From Thioclava sediminum (lineage in GTDB: Bacteria > Pseudomonadota > Alphaproteobacteria > Rhodobacterales > Rhodobacteraceae), in assembly GCF_002020355.1 (NCBI RefSeq), contig NZ_MPZV01000001.1:124001-188000 (forward strand): a DNA stretch of 64,000 nt, in the 5' to 3' direction. The notes under the pieces are model-generated. The model was not told the DNA's origin. It saw nothing but the letters and a program-made list of their open reading frames with translations, and ran no database searches. Positions within the stretch are counted from its first letter, which is position 1, and each line of letters opens with the position of its first letter. Position numbers and translations under genes: made by a program. This document shows, one piece after another, positions 1-8,000 of the stretch.

Positions 1-782
1 AGGTCTATCTCACGCTCGGGTCGATGACCGATGGCTCGGTGACGGGGGCGAACGATCGCGCGCCCAGCCGCGATGACCACGAGGGCGGCGCCTGGACGTT
101 GTGGCGAAAGTTGGCGGCGGAACATGAGGGCTTCGGCCGCCCGGAGGTGTTCTGCGGCGAGACTGACAAAACCGCGTGGCATTCCTTCACGGTCACGCTC
201 GACAGCCCCGATTTCTTCGAGTTTATGGAGGATTTCACCGGCAACCGCACAGGCACGGGCGGGCTCGTGACCTTCGCGGATTCGGGCTGGACGCTCTCGA
301 TCGTGCTCTTTCACCAACCCCATTTCCGCGGCCAGAAACACGGCACCTATGTCTTCTGGGGATATGGGCTGCGCGGGGATCGGCCCGGCGACTTCACCAC
401 GAAACCGATGTGGGAGGCGACCGGCGACGAGATCCTGACCGAGCTGTTCGGCCATATGGGCCTGACGCCCGAACAGCAGGGCTGGTTCAAGACCGCCCGC
501 GTGATCCCCTGCCGGATGCCATTCATCACCAGCCAGTTCATGTCGCGCCAGCCCGGGGATCGCCCCAACACCCGGCCCAGCGGCGCCAGCAACTTCGCGA
601 TCATCGGGCAATTCTGCGAACTCCCGCGCGATTGCGTCTTCACGGTGGAATATTCCGTCCGCTCGGCCCGGGCCGCGGTGGCGAGCCTGACGGGACGGAT
701 CACACCTCCCCCGCCGGTCGCACGCACGGACCTCGACCCCAAAGTGCTCTTCAACGCCGCGCGGGTGCTGATGGGGATGTAG
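1..782 (+). CDS. ohyA: Oleate hydratase, C-terminal part (cut by window start)
   Basis: FAD-dependent hydratase of the myosin-cross-reactive-antigen family, which adds water to the cis-9 double bond of unsaturated fatty acids such as oleate to give 10-hydroxystearate. The open frame runs in from base 3 without a stop, so the first ATG (base 24) is internal and the FAD-binding N-terminal half lies outside the window. About 259 residues remain. Family-typical stretches are readable: GSMTDGS near the left edge, TGNRTGTGGL, FWGYGL, PCRMPFITSQF and, near the end, IGQFCELP followed by VFTVEYSVRSA. A member is normally about 550-650 residues, so this is a bit under half of the protein. It converges with the HxlR-type regulator that follows. 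Family assignment is firm; substrate is known from the family only. Confidence 0.93.
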   Translation, partial: VYLTLGSMTDGSVTGANDRAPSRDDHEGGAWTLWRKLAAEHEGFGRPEVFCGETDKTAWHSFTVTLDSPDFFEFMEDFTGNRTGTGGLVTFADSGWTLSIVLFHQPHFRGQKHGTYVFWGYGLRGDRPGDFTTKPMWEATGDEILTELFGHMGLTPEQQGWFKTARVIPCRMPFITSQFMSRQPGDRPNTRPSGASNFAIIGQFCELPRDCVFTVEYSVRSARAAVASLTGRITPPPPVARTDLDPKVLFNAARVLMGM

Positions 783-867
783 CCCTTCAGAACGCGCGGC
801 CTGTGACCGATGCCGGCTCGGTCTGCCACAGCCGTCGATGACGCGCGGAGCGGAACGGCGACGCGGC

Positions 868-1557
868 TCAGGAGGCCAGCTTCTTCTCTGCTGCAAAGGG
901 GCTGAGGCCCAGCCATTTCTGCATCGAGGCCACCACGTCTCGGGACCCGATAAGGTCGAGCTTGCGGGCGGCCTTCGACACGGTCGTGAGGCCCATCCAG
1001 ATCTCTGTCATCGTGCGCAGATCCGTCGTGACGAAGAGGTCCACATCGAAGCCCGGATCGACCTGACACAGATCGACATCGCCGCTCGCCTCCACGATCA
1101 GCCACCACGAGGATTTTGACGCCGCGAGCTCGGGGAAGTGGAAATTCAGGATAGTCCGGCCCGGAGGAAGCGGGGAAGGATCGAGATTGCGGCGCATGTC
1201 CCACATCAGCAGCGACACATCGAGCCGCTCCAGAGACGGCTCGGATTCCACCCATTTCTGCCCCCAGATCCCGAAGGCCTCGACGAGCGGCAGCAGGTCC
1301 TTTCCCGCATCGGTCAGAAGGTAGTCGACCGCTTGAGTGCCCTCGACCGGATGCCTCTCGACGATCCCGGCTGCCTCCAGTTCCCGCAGGCGCTGCGCAA
1401 GCAGTGTGCGCGACATGCGCGGGACACCTCGCCTAATATCGTTGAAGCGGGTCGATCCGGCCACGAGTTCGCGCACGAGGACCATCGTCCACCGGGTGCA
1501 GAGGATTTCGGCGGCCATCGCGACCGGGCAAAACTGAAAATAGCTGGCGTTGGACAT
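868..1557 (-). CDS. HxlR-family winged-helix regulator with C-terminal SCP2-like domain
   Basis: Predicted DNA-binding regulator of 229 residues. The N-terminal ~110 residues match the HxlR winged helix (FCPVAMAAEILCTRW, then RFNDIRRGVPRMSRTLLAQRL, then GIVERHP). The remaining ~110 residues look like the sterol-carrier-type domain often fused to HxlR proteins, with the stretch GDVDLCQVDPGFDVDLFV. The ATG at 1557 is chosen because a GGAGG lies just upstream on the minus strand (about 1563-1571); a longer frame to 1689 lacks such a site. The gene diverges from the FAD oxidoreductase at 1778, so it may control that gene or itself; this is inferred from position alone. Confidence 0.88.
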   Translation of the reverse strand: MSNASYFQFCPVAMAAEILCTRWTMVLVRELVAGSTRFNDIRRGVPRMSRTLLAQRLRELEAAGIVERHPVEGTQAVDYLLTDAGKDLLPLVEAFGIWGQKWVESEPSLERLDVSLLMWDMRRNLDPSPLPPGRTILNFHFPELAASKSSWWLIVEASGDVDLCQVDPGFDVDLFVTTDLRTMTEIWMGLTTVSKAARKLDLIGSRDVVASMQKWLGLSPFAAEKKLAS

Positions 1558-1777
1558 CGGAGATCTCCTCCATGGCTTTTCCCAGCATAGCGCAAATTGC
1601 GCTTCTTGTATCCAACTCTGTGCCCACACCCTGTGCCCGAGCGGGCCGGTCCAGTTTCGCCACTGGTTTGAGACTCGCGGCGCGCTCATCCTTTCAGAAC
1701 CGCAAACAATCGAACGCGGCAGACGCGCGAGGGGTGGATCGCGTCGCTGTGCGCCATGATCTCACTGGGAGGACGAC

Positions 1778-3223
1778 ATGTCGGATATCATTGAAATGAA
1801 CGGGCTGGACGGCACGCGCAAGAAGATCACCGGCGCGGACCGGGAGACCCTTGGAGCCGCTCTGCGCGGCAAGGCCCTGATCGAGGGAGATGAGGGCTAT
1901 GACACCGCGCGGTCGATCTGGAACGGGATGATCGATCGCAAACCGGGGCTCGTCGTGCATGCGATGGGAGCCAGCGACATTCAGGCCGCGGTCGCCTTTG
2001 CCAAGGATAAAGGGCTGCGGATGGCCGTTCGGTCCGGCGGTCACCAGATTGCCGGTCTCGCAGTCGAGGACGGCTCGCTGATGCTGGATCTGTCGGGCAT
2101 GCGCTCGGTTCACGTCGATCCTGAGGCCGGGACCGTCCGGGCCGAGCCGGGCGCGACACTGGGCGATGTCGATCGCGAGTCGCAGGTGCATGGGCTTGCC
2201 GTGCCTGTCGGCGTGAACTCGACAACCGGGATCGCTGGGCTGACACTTGGTGGCGGCTTCGGCTGGATCACCCGGAAATACGGGATGACGGTCGACAACC
2301 TCTTGTCGGCCGACGTGGTGCTGGCCGATGGGCGTTGCGTCAAGGCATCGAAGACGGAGCATCCGGACCTTTTCTGGGCACTGTGCGGCGGGGGCGGGAA
2401 TTTCGGGGTGGTGTCCTCCTTCGAATTCCAGGGCCACGCCATCGGCACCGAGGTTCTGTCCGGTCTCGTCATCCATCCCTTCGCGGAGGCGGCCACTCTG
2501 CTGCCGAAATTCCAGGAAATATGCGACAAGGCGCCGGACGAGCTGACGGTCTGGTCGGTCCTGCGCAAGGCGCCGCCCCTGCCCTTCCTGCCTGAAGACT
2601 GGCACGGGCGAGAGGTGCTGATCTTCGCGGCCTGCTACGTCGGCGACATGGCCAAGGGCGAAGAGGCGATGCGCGAGCTGCGCGCCCTCGGCACGCCCAT
2701 TGTCGATGTGATCGGCCCGCATCCCTTCACCGGCTGGCAGGCGGCCTTCGATCCGCTGCTGATGCCCGGCGCGCGCAACTACTGGAAGAGCCGGGATTTC
2801 CTGAAGCTCGGCCCCGGCACGATGGAGGCGATACTCGGCGCGGTCGAGGAGCTTCCCGATCCGCAATGCGAGATCTTCATCGCCCATGTCGGCGGCGCGA
2901 TGGCCCGCGTCCCGTCCGACGCGACCGCCTATCCGCAGCGCGACAGCCACTTCACCATGAACGTTCACACCCGCTGGGACGACCGGGCGAAGGACAAGGC
3001 CTGCATCGCATGGGCGCGCGATCTGTTCAACGCAACGGCAGCGGATGCGGCGCCCAGTGTCTACGTGAACTTCCTGCCAGCGGATGACGCGGATCGCCTT
3101 GCCGAGGCCTATGGCGGCAACCTCAACCGGCTGCAGGAGATCAAGGCGCGCTACGACCCCACGAACCTCTTCCGGGTCAACCACAACATCCAGCCGCAGC
3201 GTGTGCAGCAGGCCGCGCAATGA
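1778..3223 (+). CDS. FAD-binding oxidoreductase, BBE-like family
   Basis: Soluble flavoenzyme of 481 residues related to berberine-bridge-type oxidases and 6-hydroxynicotine oxidase. A PCMH-type FAD domain covers roughly residues 40-210; the segment RSGGHQIAG holds the histidine that carries FAD covalently in this family. The C-terminal BBE domain is seen at YVNFLPAD and in the closing stretch YDPTNLFRVNHNIQP. No signal peptide is visible, so it is probably cytoplasmic. A GGGAGGACGAC sequence sits directly before the ATG. The substrate cannot be read from the sequence. It is followed after 77 bases by the truncated haemoglobin and may share its transcript; the divergent HxlR gene is a candidate regulator. 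Confidence 0.9.
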   Translation: MSDIIEMNGLDGTRKKITGADRETLGAALRGKALIEGDEGYDTARSIWNGMIDRKPGLVVHAMGASDIQAAVAFAKDKGLRMAVRSGGHQIAGLAVEDGSLMLDLSGMRSVHVDPEAGTVRAEPGATLGDVDRESQVHGLAVPVGVNSTTGIAGLTLGGGFGWITRKYGMTVDNLLSADVVLADGRCVKASKTEHPDLFWALCGGGGNFGVVSSFEFQGHAIGTEVLSGLVIHPFAEAATLLPKFQEICDKAPDELTVWSVLRKAPPLPFLPEDWHGREVLIFAACYVGDMAKGEEAMRELRALGTPIVDVIGPHPFTGWQAAFDPLLMPGARNYWKSRDFLKLGPGTMEAILGAVEELPDPQCEIFIAHVGGAMARVPSDATAYPQRDSHFTMNVHTRWDDRAKDKACIAWARDLFNATAADAAPSVYVNFLPADDADRLAEAYGGNLNRLQEIKARYDPTNLFRVNHNIQPQRVQQAAQ

Positions 3224-3300
3224 GCCCTCATCCCGGGCGCAAGCCAGCGCCCGGGGTCCAAGCTGCAAACAGTTCGGATAGCGAACAAGGAGCAAGAACG

Positions 3301-3675
3301 ATGGAACAGACCCTCTACGACCGGCTGGGCGGAAAGCCCGGGATCAAGGCGCTCGTCGACGATGTCCTCGAGGCGCATATGGTAAACCCCGCAATCAGCG
3401 CCCGTTTCCTGCCATACCGCGAAAGACCGGACGACCTGAAAGACGCCAAGGCCCAACTCTGCGCTTTCTTCGGCGCAGGCAGTGGCGGCCCCGAGCAATA
3501 TACCGGGCGCGACATGGTGGCGGCGCATCGGGGCATGAATATCAGCACCGGCGAATACATGGCCGCAATCGACGACATCATGTCGGTCCTCGCCGCGCAT
3601 GAGATCGACGAGATGACCCGCAAGGACGTGCTGATGATCGGCTACTCTCTCAAGGGCGACATTACGAACCAATGA
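3301..3675 (+). CDS. Group 1 truncated haemoglobin
   Basis: Small haem protein of 124 residues, expected to bind O2 or NO; group 1 members detoxify NO or store and sense oxygen. The start LYDRLGGKPGIKALVDDV is typical of trHbN, YTGRDMVAAHRGMNIS carries the proximal histidine region, and the C-terminal helix is shortened as in the family. The ATG at 3301 has AAGGAG about eight bases upstream; an in-frame extension to 3220 overlaps the previous gene and lacks such a site. It is placed behind the FAD oxidoreductase on the same strand, possibly in one unit. Confidence 0.9.
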   Translation: MEQTLYDRLGGKPGIKALVDDVLEAHMVNPAISARFLPYRERPDDLKDAKAQLCAFFGAGSGGPEQYTGRDMVAAHRGMNISTGEYMAAIDDIMSVLAAHEIDEMTRKDVLMIGYSLKGDITNQ

Positions 3676-4131
3676 ACGTGTCGGACGGGGTGGCTGTGTC
3701 GTCAATATTCGGACGCAGCTATGGGAACCTCGCTGCCTTTTTACGCTCCGGTTAGTCGGCACTGACACTCTGCGTGCCAAGCTCAGGCGACCAATACCTC
3801 GAAGTATTGGTGTTTCGACTCCAATTCGGCTGGCACCTTCTGGCTGGCCGGAGCTAATCTCGAGATGAGCTAAGAACACTTGGTGAACGCAGCCAAGCCA
3901 ACCCTTCTGTCAAGCCGAGCGATTTTTCGGCTCGATAGCGTGATCGGACTACCGAAAATACCTTGCCGCGCCGAAATCGAACACCCATCCTTAGGACATC
4001 CAACTGTGGCAAAAACCACGGGACTACGCAGAAAACCCTTAACGACTTCAACTTCTTAAGACTGAATCCAAGACAGCCCCGTTCCCTGCCGCCGGGGCCA
4101 AATCTCTCGCAAGAGACTGACTTCAGAGAGA
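3676..4131. other. Gene-poor intergenic stretch
   Basis: No convincing protein gene is seen on either strand. The stretch is less GC-rich than its surroundings and contains two small inverted repeats: CCAATAC at 3791-3797 with GTATTGG at 3804-3810, and AGCCGA at 3913-3918 with TCGGCT at 3927-3932. It ends at a strong intrinsic terminator (4132-4164). It may hold an unrecognised small RNA, or simply the 3' untranslated region of the haemoglobin transcript. Confidence 0.5.
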
Positions 4132-4164
4132 AAAGCCCAGAGTTCGCTCCGGGCTTTCTTTTTT
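4132..4164 (+). terminator. Intrinsic terminator, probably bidirectional
   Basis: AAAGCCC (4132-4138) pairs with GGGCTTT (4151-4157). Inside, GAG and CTC close a TTCG tetraloop, with one A-C mismatch between the two stems. CTTTTTT follows on the + strand. On the minus strand the same hairpin is followed by a shorter T-rich run, so it can also end the leftward copper/cytochrome operon that stops at 4240. Confidence 0.85.
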
Positions 4165-4239
4165 CACTTCCCGAAGGCACAAACGCGGCACGCTCCGAGG
4201 CACATTTGCGGCACGGAGCAACGGAGCCGCGCCGGTGGC

Positions 4240-4674
4240 TTATTGCGCGTCGCGCGCCGCTTGCACCGCTTGCATCCGTTCCGGCCATGTCGATCGGATG
4301 AAGCCCAGTATATCGAGGATCTGCGCGTCATCGAGCGTTCCGCCGAAACCCGGCATCCCGCTTGGGAAATCGGCGACCCCGCGCGCGGCCAGCGCATCCG
4401 CCCCGCCCTGTTTGACGTAATCGAACAGCAACGCGGTCTCGTGGTGCCATGTGTGGCCGGTTTCGTCGTGCGGCGGGGCGGGCAGGACGCCATCGGGTCC
4501 CGCCTCGCGCCAGTCCGGCTGACCTTCGAGATTGGCACCGTGGCAGCTCGCGCAGTTCTGCGTATAGAGTTCCTTGCCCGCCGTGATGTCGCGCCCGTCG
4601 AGCAGACTGGCGGCTTGCGCGCCCCCTGCCCCGAGCGCGATCACGACAGCCAGACCTACGGCTTCAATTCGCAT
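4240..4674 (-). CDS. Secreted c-type cytochrome (single haem)
   Basis: Periplasmic monohaem cytochrome c of 144 residues. A signal peptide ending GAGGAQA (about residue 21) is followed by the haem motif CASCH (C41, C44, H45); the axial methionine is probably in PSGMPGFGG. The fold matches class I cytochrome c with the closing helix ILDILGFIRSTWP. It is the last gene of a leftward unit with the cytochrome c'-like gene, the multicopper oxidase and another cytochrome c, so electron transfer to or from the oxidase is a reasonable guess. Only six bases separate it from the gene before. Confidence 0.9.
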   Translation of the reverse strand: MRIEAVGLAVVIALGAGGAQAASLLDGRDITAGKELYTQNCASCHGANLEGQPDWREAGPDGVLPAPPHDETGHTWHHETALLFDYVKQGGADALAARGVADFPSGMPGFGGTLDDAQILDILGFIRSTWPERMQAVQAARDAQ

Positions 4675-4680
4675 CGCCGC

Positions 4681-5118
4681 TTACTCCCGATACTCGTCGT
4701 GGCACTCCTTGCAGGTCACCCCGAGCTTGACGAGAGCAGGTCCAAGCGCCTGACGGGACTCGATCGGCTCCGAGAGCGAATTGGCCGCTTCCTCCAACGC
4801 CTGCGCCTGACCGCGGAAGTCATGGAATTCGTCCCAGATCGACGGATGGGCCTCGGATTTCGGGTCCTGCGCCTCGGGCTCGAAAAGCACCGGAATCTGT
4901 CCCGCTTCCTCTTCGATCCGGGTGATCGCGCGCCGGACCTTCTCGGCTTCGAAGTCTCTCTCCCCTTTCGCCATCGTGCTGAGAAGCTTCATCTCGGTCC
5001 CGAGCCGCTTCATGCCTTCCATCCGAGCGAGAACCTGCGGGTCCTCCACCCCGCCATGCGCGAGCGCCATCGGCGCCCAGCCGAGCAGGAAAAGGGTCGT
5101 CATCAGGGGTTGTTTCAC
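4681..5118 (-). CDS. Cytochrome c'-like haem protein (class II type)
   Basis: Periplasmic haem protein of 145 residues. The haem motif CKECH sits ten residues from the end, as in class II cytochromes (c' and c-556), after a mainly helical body. I prefer the GTG at 5118: an AAAGGAG lies five bases before it and it yields a clean signal peptide (KQPLMTTLFLLGWAPMALA). An in-frame ATG at 5139 has no good ribosome site. It lies between the multicopper oxidase and a class I cytochrome in one operon. Class II cytochromes bind NO or carry electrons; which applies here is unknown. Confidence 0.85.
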   Translation of the reverse strand: MKQPLMTTLFLLGWAPMALAHGGVEDPQVLARMEGMKRLGTEMKLLSTMAKGERDFEAEKVRRAITRIEEEAGQIPVLFEPEAQDPKSEAHPSIWDEFHDFRGQAQALEEAANSLSEPIESRQALGPALVKLGVTCKECHDEYRE

Positions 5119-5140
5119 AGTCACTCCTTTCAACGTCATC

Positions 5141-6511
5141 TCAGGTCACGTCGATCCAGGACGACATGCCCGCCGCCGCATGGGCGAGCATGTGGCAATG
5201 CAAAAGCCATTTGCCGGGGTTGTCGGCGGTGAACGCGATCTCGTGGCTGCGTCCGGCGAAGGTCAGCACCGTGTCGCGCATCGGACCGAGGCTTCCATCC
5301 TCGAGCACCTCGCGGAAATGCATCCCGTGCAGGTGCATCGCATGCGGGAAGGCCGTGTCGTTGACGAAGCGCAGCCGCACCGGCTCGCCCTTGGACAGAC
5401 GCGCAAACGGCGTATCCCCCGGCCCGGCCTTACCGGCGAGCGTCCAGAAATTGCCGCTCTGCATCAGCCCCTGCATCTGGTTGCGCGACATCCGCCCCAT
5501 CGCGCCGCCTTCGATCTTCATCTCCAGCAGGCGGGCCTGCGTCAGATCGGTCGGGGCCATGTTCGGATTGGGCGGCAAAGGCGCAGGCGCGTCGCGCCGC
5601 GTGCGGCTTGCCTCCCCGGAAATCTCGAACGCGATCTGGCTGTGCCACTGCTCGTCATTGCCCAACCGTTCGATCGCTGCTTGAGCCCCATCGCCGGTTA
5701 CATCGACGATCAGATCGACGCGCTGCGCGGGCGCGAGGACCAGTTCCTCGGGAATGGGTTCCGGCGCGGGCAGCGGCATCCCGTCCAGCGCCACCTGCCA
5801 GCCCGAGAGCCCGGTCAGCCGCAGCACGAAGATCCGCGCATTGGCCGCGTTGATCAGGCGCAGGCGCAAGCGCTCGTGGCGTTTCGCCGTCACGGTCAGG
5901 GCGTAATGCCCGTTGGTCCCCACCAGATTGCCGAAACGCCCACCGTGGCTGAGATCCATCGGATGGGTGAAATCCGGCTCCAACTGCGCGGTGTCGGGAT
6001 CGAGCAGCCAATCGTCGAGCAGCAGCACCTCGTCGCGATCGACATCCGGCGCGTCGGGCTCCTCGATGATCAGCGCACCCGAGAGGCCGCGCGCGACCTG
6101 CTCCATCGAGTTCGTATGCGCGTGATACCAATAGGTGCCCGCATCCGGCACAACGAATTCATAATCAAAGGTCTGGCCGGGCGGCACGGCATCCTGCGTC
6201 AGCCCCGCCACGCCATCCATCGCGTTGTCGATGCGGATGCCGTGCCAATGCACCGAGCTTGGCACGTCGAGCTTGTTGACGAAGCGCCGTTGCAGGCTCG
6301 CGCCCTGCGGCACCCGTAGCTGCGGCCCCGGCAGCGTGCCGTCATAGGACCAGACCTCGGTCTGCGGATAGCCCTCGGGGGCAATCTGGGCCATCGCGCG
6401 CTGCGCGGTCAACGGCGTCGGGGCGGTTGCCGCGTTACCCATGCGCGCCGTCAGCGCCGTGGCCCCCATTCCGGCAAGGACCGCGCGGCGGGTCAGTTGG
6501 AAATTCTGCAT
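5141..6511 (-). CDS. Multicopper oxidase, Tat-exported, CueO/CopA-like
   Basis: Periplasmic copper enzyme of 456 residues that probably oxidises Cu(I) or another small donor with O2. The twin-arginine signal starts QLTRRAVLAGMGA. All copper motifs are present: HWHG (about residue 85), WYHAH (about 130), HAMHLHGMHF and the closing HCHMLAHAAAGM with the type-1 His, Cys, His and Met. A methionine-rich loop (GGAMGRMSRNQMQGLMQ) near the third domain resembles the Cu(I)-binding insert of CueO. The ATG at 6511 is chosen because it gives the Tat signal; its ATGA overlaps the stop of the upstream cytochrome gene. Neighbours (three cytochromes, CueR, a Cu ATPase) support a role in copper tolerance or periplasmic electron transfer. 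Confidence 0.92.
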   Translation of the reverse strand: MQNFQLTRRAVLAGMGATALTARMGNAATAPTPLTAQRAMAQIAPEGYPQTEVWSYDGTLPGPQLRVPQGASLQRRFVNKLDVPSSVHWHGIRIDNAMDGVAGLTQDAVPPGQTFDYEFVVPDAGTYWYHAHTNSMEQVARGLSGALIIEEPDAPDVDRDEVLLLDDWLLDPDTAQLEPDFTHPMDLSHGGRFGNLVGTNGHYALTVTAKRHERLRLRLINAANARIFVLRLTGLSGWQVALDGMPLPAPEPIPEELVLAPAQRVDLIVDVTGDGAQAAIERLGNDEQWHSQIAFEISGEASRTRRDAPAPLPPNPNMAPTDLTQARLLEMKIEGGAMGRMSRNQMQGLMQSGNFWTLAGKAGPGDTPFARLSKGEPVRLRFVNDTAFPHAMHLHGMHFREVLEDGSLGPMRDTVLTFAGRSHEIAFTADNPGKWLLHCHMLAHAAAGMSSWIDVT

Positions 6512-6512
6512 C

Positions 6513-6947
6513 TCACTCGATCCCGTTCGCGCGCTGCAATTCGCGCACGTAAGTGACGATATTGGCGACATCGCCACGGGTCAGACCCTCCTGCGGGGGC
6601 ATGTTGCCGAACTTCCAGTGATGCGCGCGCACGCCCGCCTGAACGGCGGCCTGAAAGGCCATGTCGCCGTGATGGGACGGTTCGTAAATCTTGTGAACAA
6701 GCGGCGGACCAAAGCCCATCTTGCCGGTGGCATTCGCGCCGTGACAGGCCGCACAGGTCGCGTCGAAAGCGCGTTTGCCCATCTGGGCCTGTTCGGTCAG
6801 GGAGGTCGGCAAGGTGATCGAGACGAGCGGATCGCCTTTGGCAGGCGTGGCCGCCTCGGCCTCGGTCGCGGTGTCGGGTTGCATCACGAGCCAACCGCCC
6901 GCAGCGAGGGCCGCGACGACGGCGGCAGAGAGAATATAGCGTTTCAT
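6513..6947 (-). CDS. Cytochrome c, membrane-anchored or secreted
   Basis: Class I cytochrome c of 144 residues. One hydrophobic N-terminal segment (residues 3-22) serves as signal or anchor. The haem motif is CAACH (C65, C68, H69) and the axial methionine lies in FGNMPPQEGL. The end of the domain reads VANIVTYVRELQ. Its reading frame touches the multicopper oxidase start, so the two are probably translated together and may form a donor/acceptor pair. Confidence 0.9.
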   Translation of the reverse strand: MKRYILSAAVVAALAAGGWLVMQPDTATEAEAATPAKGDPLVSITLPTSLTEQAQMGKRAFDATCAACHGANATGKMGFGPPLVHKIYEPSHHGDMAFQAAVQAGVRAHHWKFGNMPPQEGLTRGDVANIVTYVRELQRANGIE

Positions 6948-7027
6948 GGAGTATCCTGTTCGATCATGCGCCCGGGCTCGGGACGCGACAGACGAGCCCC
7001 CTCAGGGGCCAGTGACGGTGTGATCGA

Positions 7028-7369
7028 TCAGATACGCGGTGGCGGAAGGTCGAGCTGCGGCTCATGCGCCAATGGCGCGGGCGTCTCCGCAGGCAGGAGC
7101 GTCACGGACAGGTCCGCCCGGCTCAGCGAGAATTCCGGCGCAAAGTCCAGCGTGGCCGAGACCATCATCTGCGCATGGGGGCAGGTCTTGTCCTGCATCG
7201 GCCCCGCATCGTGATGGCTGTCGGGACAGGCCGAACAGTCGCTCACGGCGACGGTCTCCATCGCATCCATCGCACGCGCATGGGTCATCGCAGCGGCAGG
7301 TGCGCCCAACTGCGAAAGACCGATCAAACAGACCAGCCCGATGATGACGATATGCAGCGCTTTGCGCAT
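7028..7369 (-). CDS. Small secreted Cys/His-rich protein, DUF2946-like
   Basis: 113 residues with a signal peptide (MRKALHIVIIGLVCLIGLSQLGAPAAA). The mature part has CSACPDSHHDAGPM and KTCPHAQMM, so cysteine, histidine and methionine are concentrated in the middle, followed by a proline-rich tail. I relate it loosely to the DUF2946-type proteins seen in copper loci; no function can be assigned. It is the first gene of the leftward cytochrome/multicopper oxidase unit and lies next to cueR, so metal binding in the periplasm is an inference from composition and place. Confidence 0.75.
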   Translation of the reverse strand: MRKALHIVIIGLVCLIGLSQLGAPAAAMTHARAMDAMETVAVSDCSACPDSHHDAGPMQDKTCPHAQMMVSATLDFAPEFSLSRADLSVTLLPAETPAPLAHEPQLDLPPPRI

Positions 7370-7419
7370 GGCTCTCCCGGTTCTCCCTGCCCTCTATCTG
7401 GTGGGCTCTGGCGCGGCTG

Positions 7420-7815
7420 TCAATTCCCGCGCTGCCCCATCAGGTCATCGAGGATCGCACAATCGGGGGCATCGTCGCCATGACATTGCGCGATCAGACG
7501 TTGGAGTTGCGCCTCCAATGCACTGAGAGAGGCGATCTTCTCGCGCACCGCTTCGAGGTTTTGCTGCGCCAGCGCACGCACATCCCGGCTGGCCCGCCCC
7601 TCATCTGCGCTCAAGCTGAGCAGGCGGCGACATTCCTCAAGCGAGAACCCCAGATGGCGCGCCTGCGCCAGAAGCCGCAACTGCTCCACGCAAGCCTCGG
7701 AGAAATCGCGATAGCCATTCGCGCGCCGGTCGGGCGTGACGAGGCCGATCTCCTCGTAATAGCGGATCGTCTTGACCGGCAGCCCGGTCTGCGTCGCGGC
7801 GGTTCCGATATTCAT
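7420..7815 (-). CDS. cueR: CueR-type MerR copper regulator
   Basis: MerR-family activator of 131 residues that senses Cu(I) and turns on copper export genes. The winged helix is MNIGTAATQTGLPVKTIRYY and onward, followed by a long dimerisation helix. The metal loop near the end reads CHGDDAPDC, two cysteines separated by seven residues exactly as in CueR. The ATG at 7815 is preferred: AGGAGG lies nine bases upstream, whereas the ATG two codons earlier is only three bases from it. It diverges from the copper ATPase, and both genes have a MerR-type dyad in the shared control region. Confidence 0.93.
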   Translation of the reverse strand: MNIGTAATQTGLPVKTIRYYEEIGLVTPDRRANGYRDFSEACVEQLRLLAQARHLGFSLEECRRLLSLSADEGRASRDVRALAQQNLEAVREKIASLSALEAQLQRLIAQCHGDDAPDCAILDDLMGQRGN

Positions 7816-7845
7816 CTGCATAGGCCTCCTGTGCCTAATATAAAC

Positions 7846-7862
7846 CTTCCAGTGACTGGAAG
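7846..7862 (-). promoter_or_regulatory. MerR/CueR-type dyad in the cueR promoter
   Basis: CTTCCAG (7846-7852), three bases, CTGGAAG (7856-7862): a perfect dyad of the CueR operator type. On the minus strand it lies between a TTGCTT and a TATATT about 17 bases apart, upstream of cueR, consistent with autoregulation. Confidence 0.75.
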
Positions 7863-7939
7863 CAAAAGTCACGCTCACGTGAGGGCCGCCGGAACATAGG
7901 GACGCGGGACCGGGTTTGGGAAAAAGATCGGTTATACTC

Positions 7940-7970
7940 TTGACCCTCCAGCAGCTGGAAGCCCTATCTG
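7940..7970 (+). promoter_or_regulatory. CueR-type promoter of the copper ATPase
   Basis: TTGACC at 7940-7945 and TATCTG at 7965-7970 are separated by 19 bases, the long spacer typical of MerR-activated promoters. Within it is the dyad TCCAGC-A-GCTGGA (7947-7959), similar to the dyad before cueR. Transcription would begin just upstream of the ATPase start at 8001. Confidence 0.8.
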
Positions 7971-8000
7971 ATCGGGCGAAGTTGCCGAAAGGATGAACGG

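Noticed and set aside
1694-3295. Long open frame (533 codons) on the minus strand across the BBE oxidoreductase
   Set aside because: Exact antisense shadow of a gene with clear domains. GC-rich third positions create long stop-free antisense frames. No ribosome site or domain.
3791-3845. tRNA-like 3' end (TTTCGACTCCA followed by TGGCACC)
   Set aside because: The T-stem does not pair over five positions, and no acceptor or anticodon arm is found upstream.
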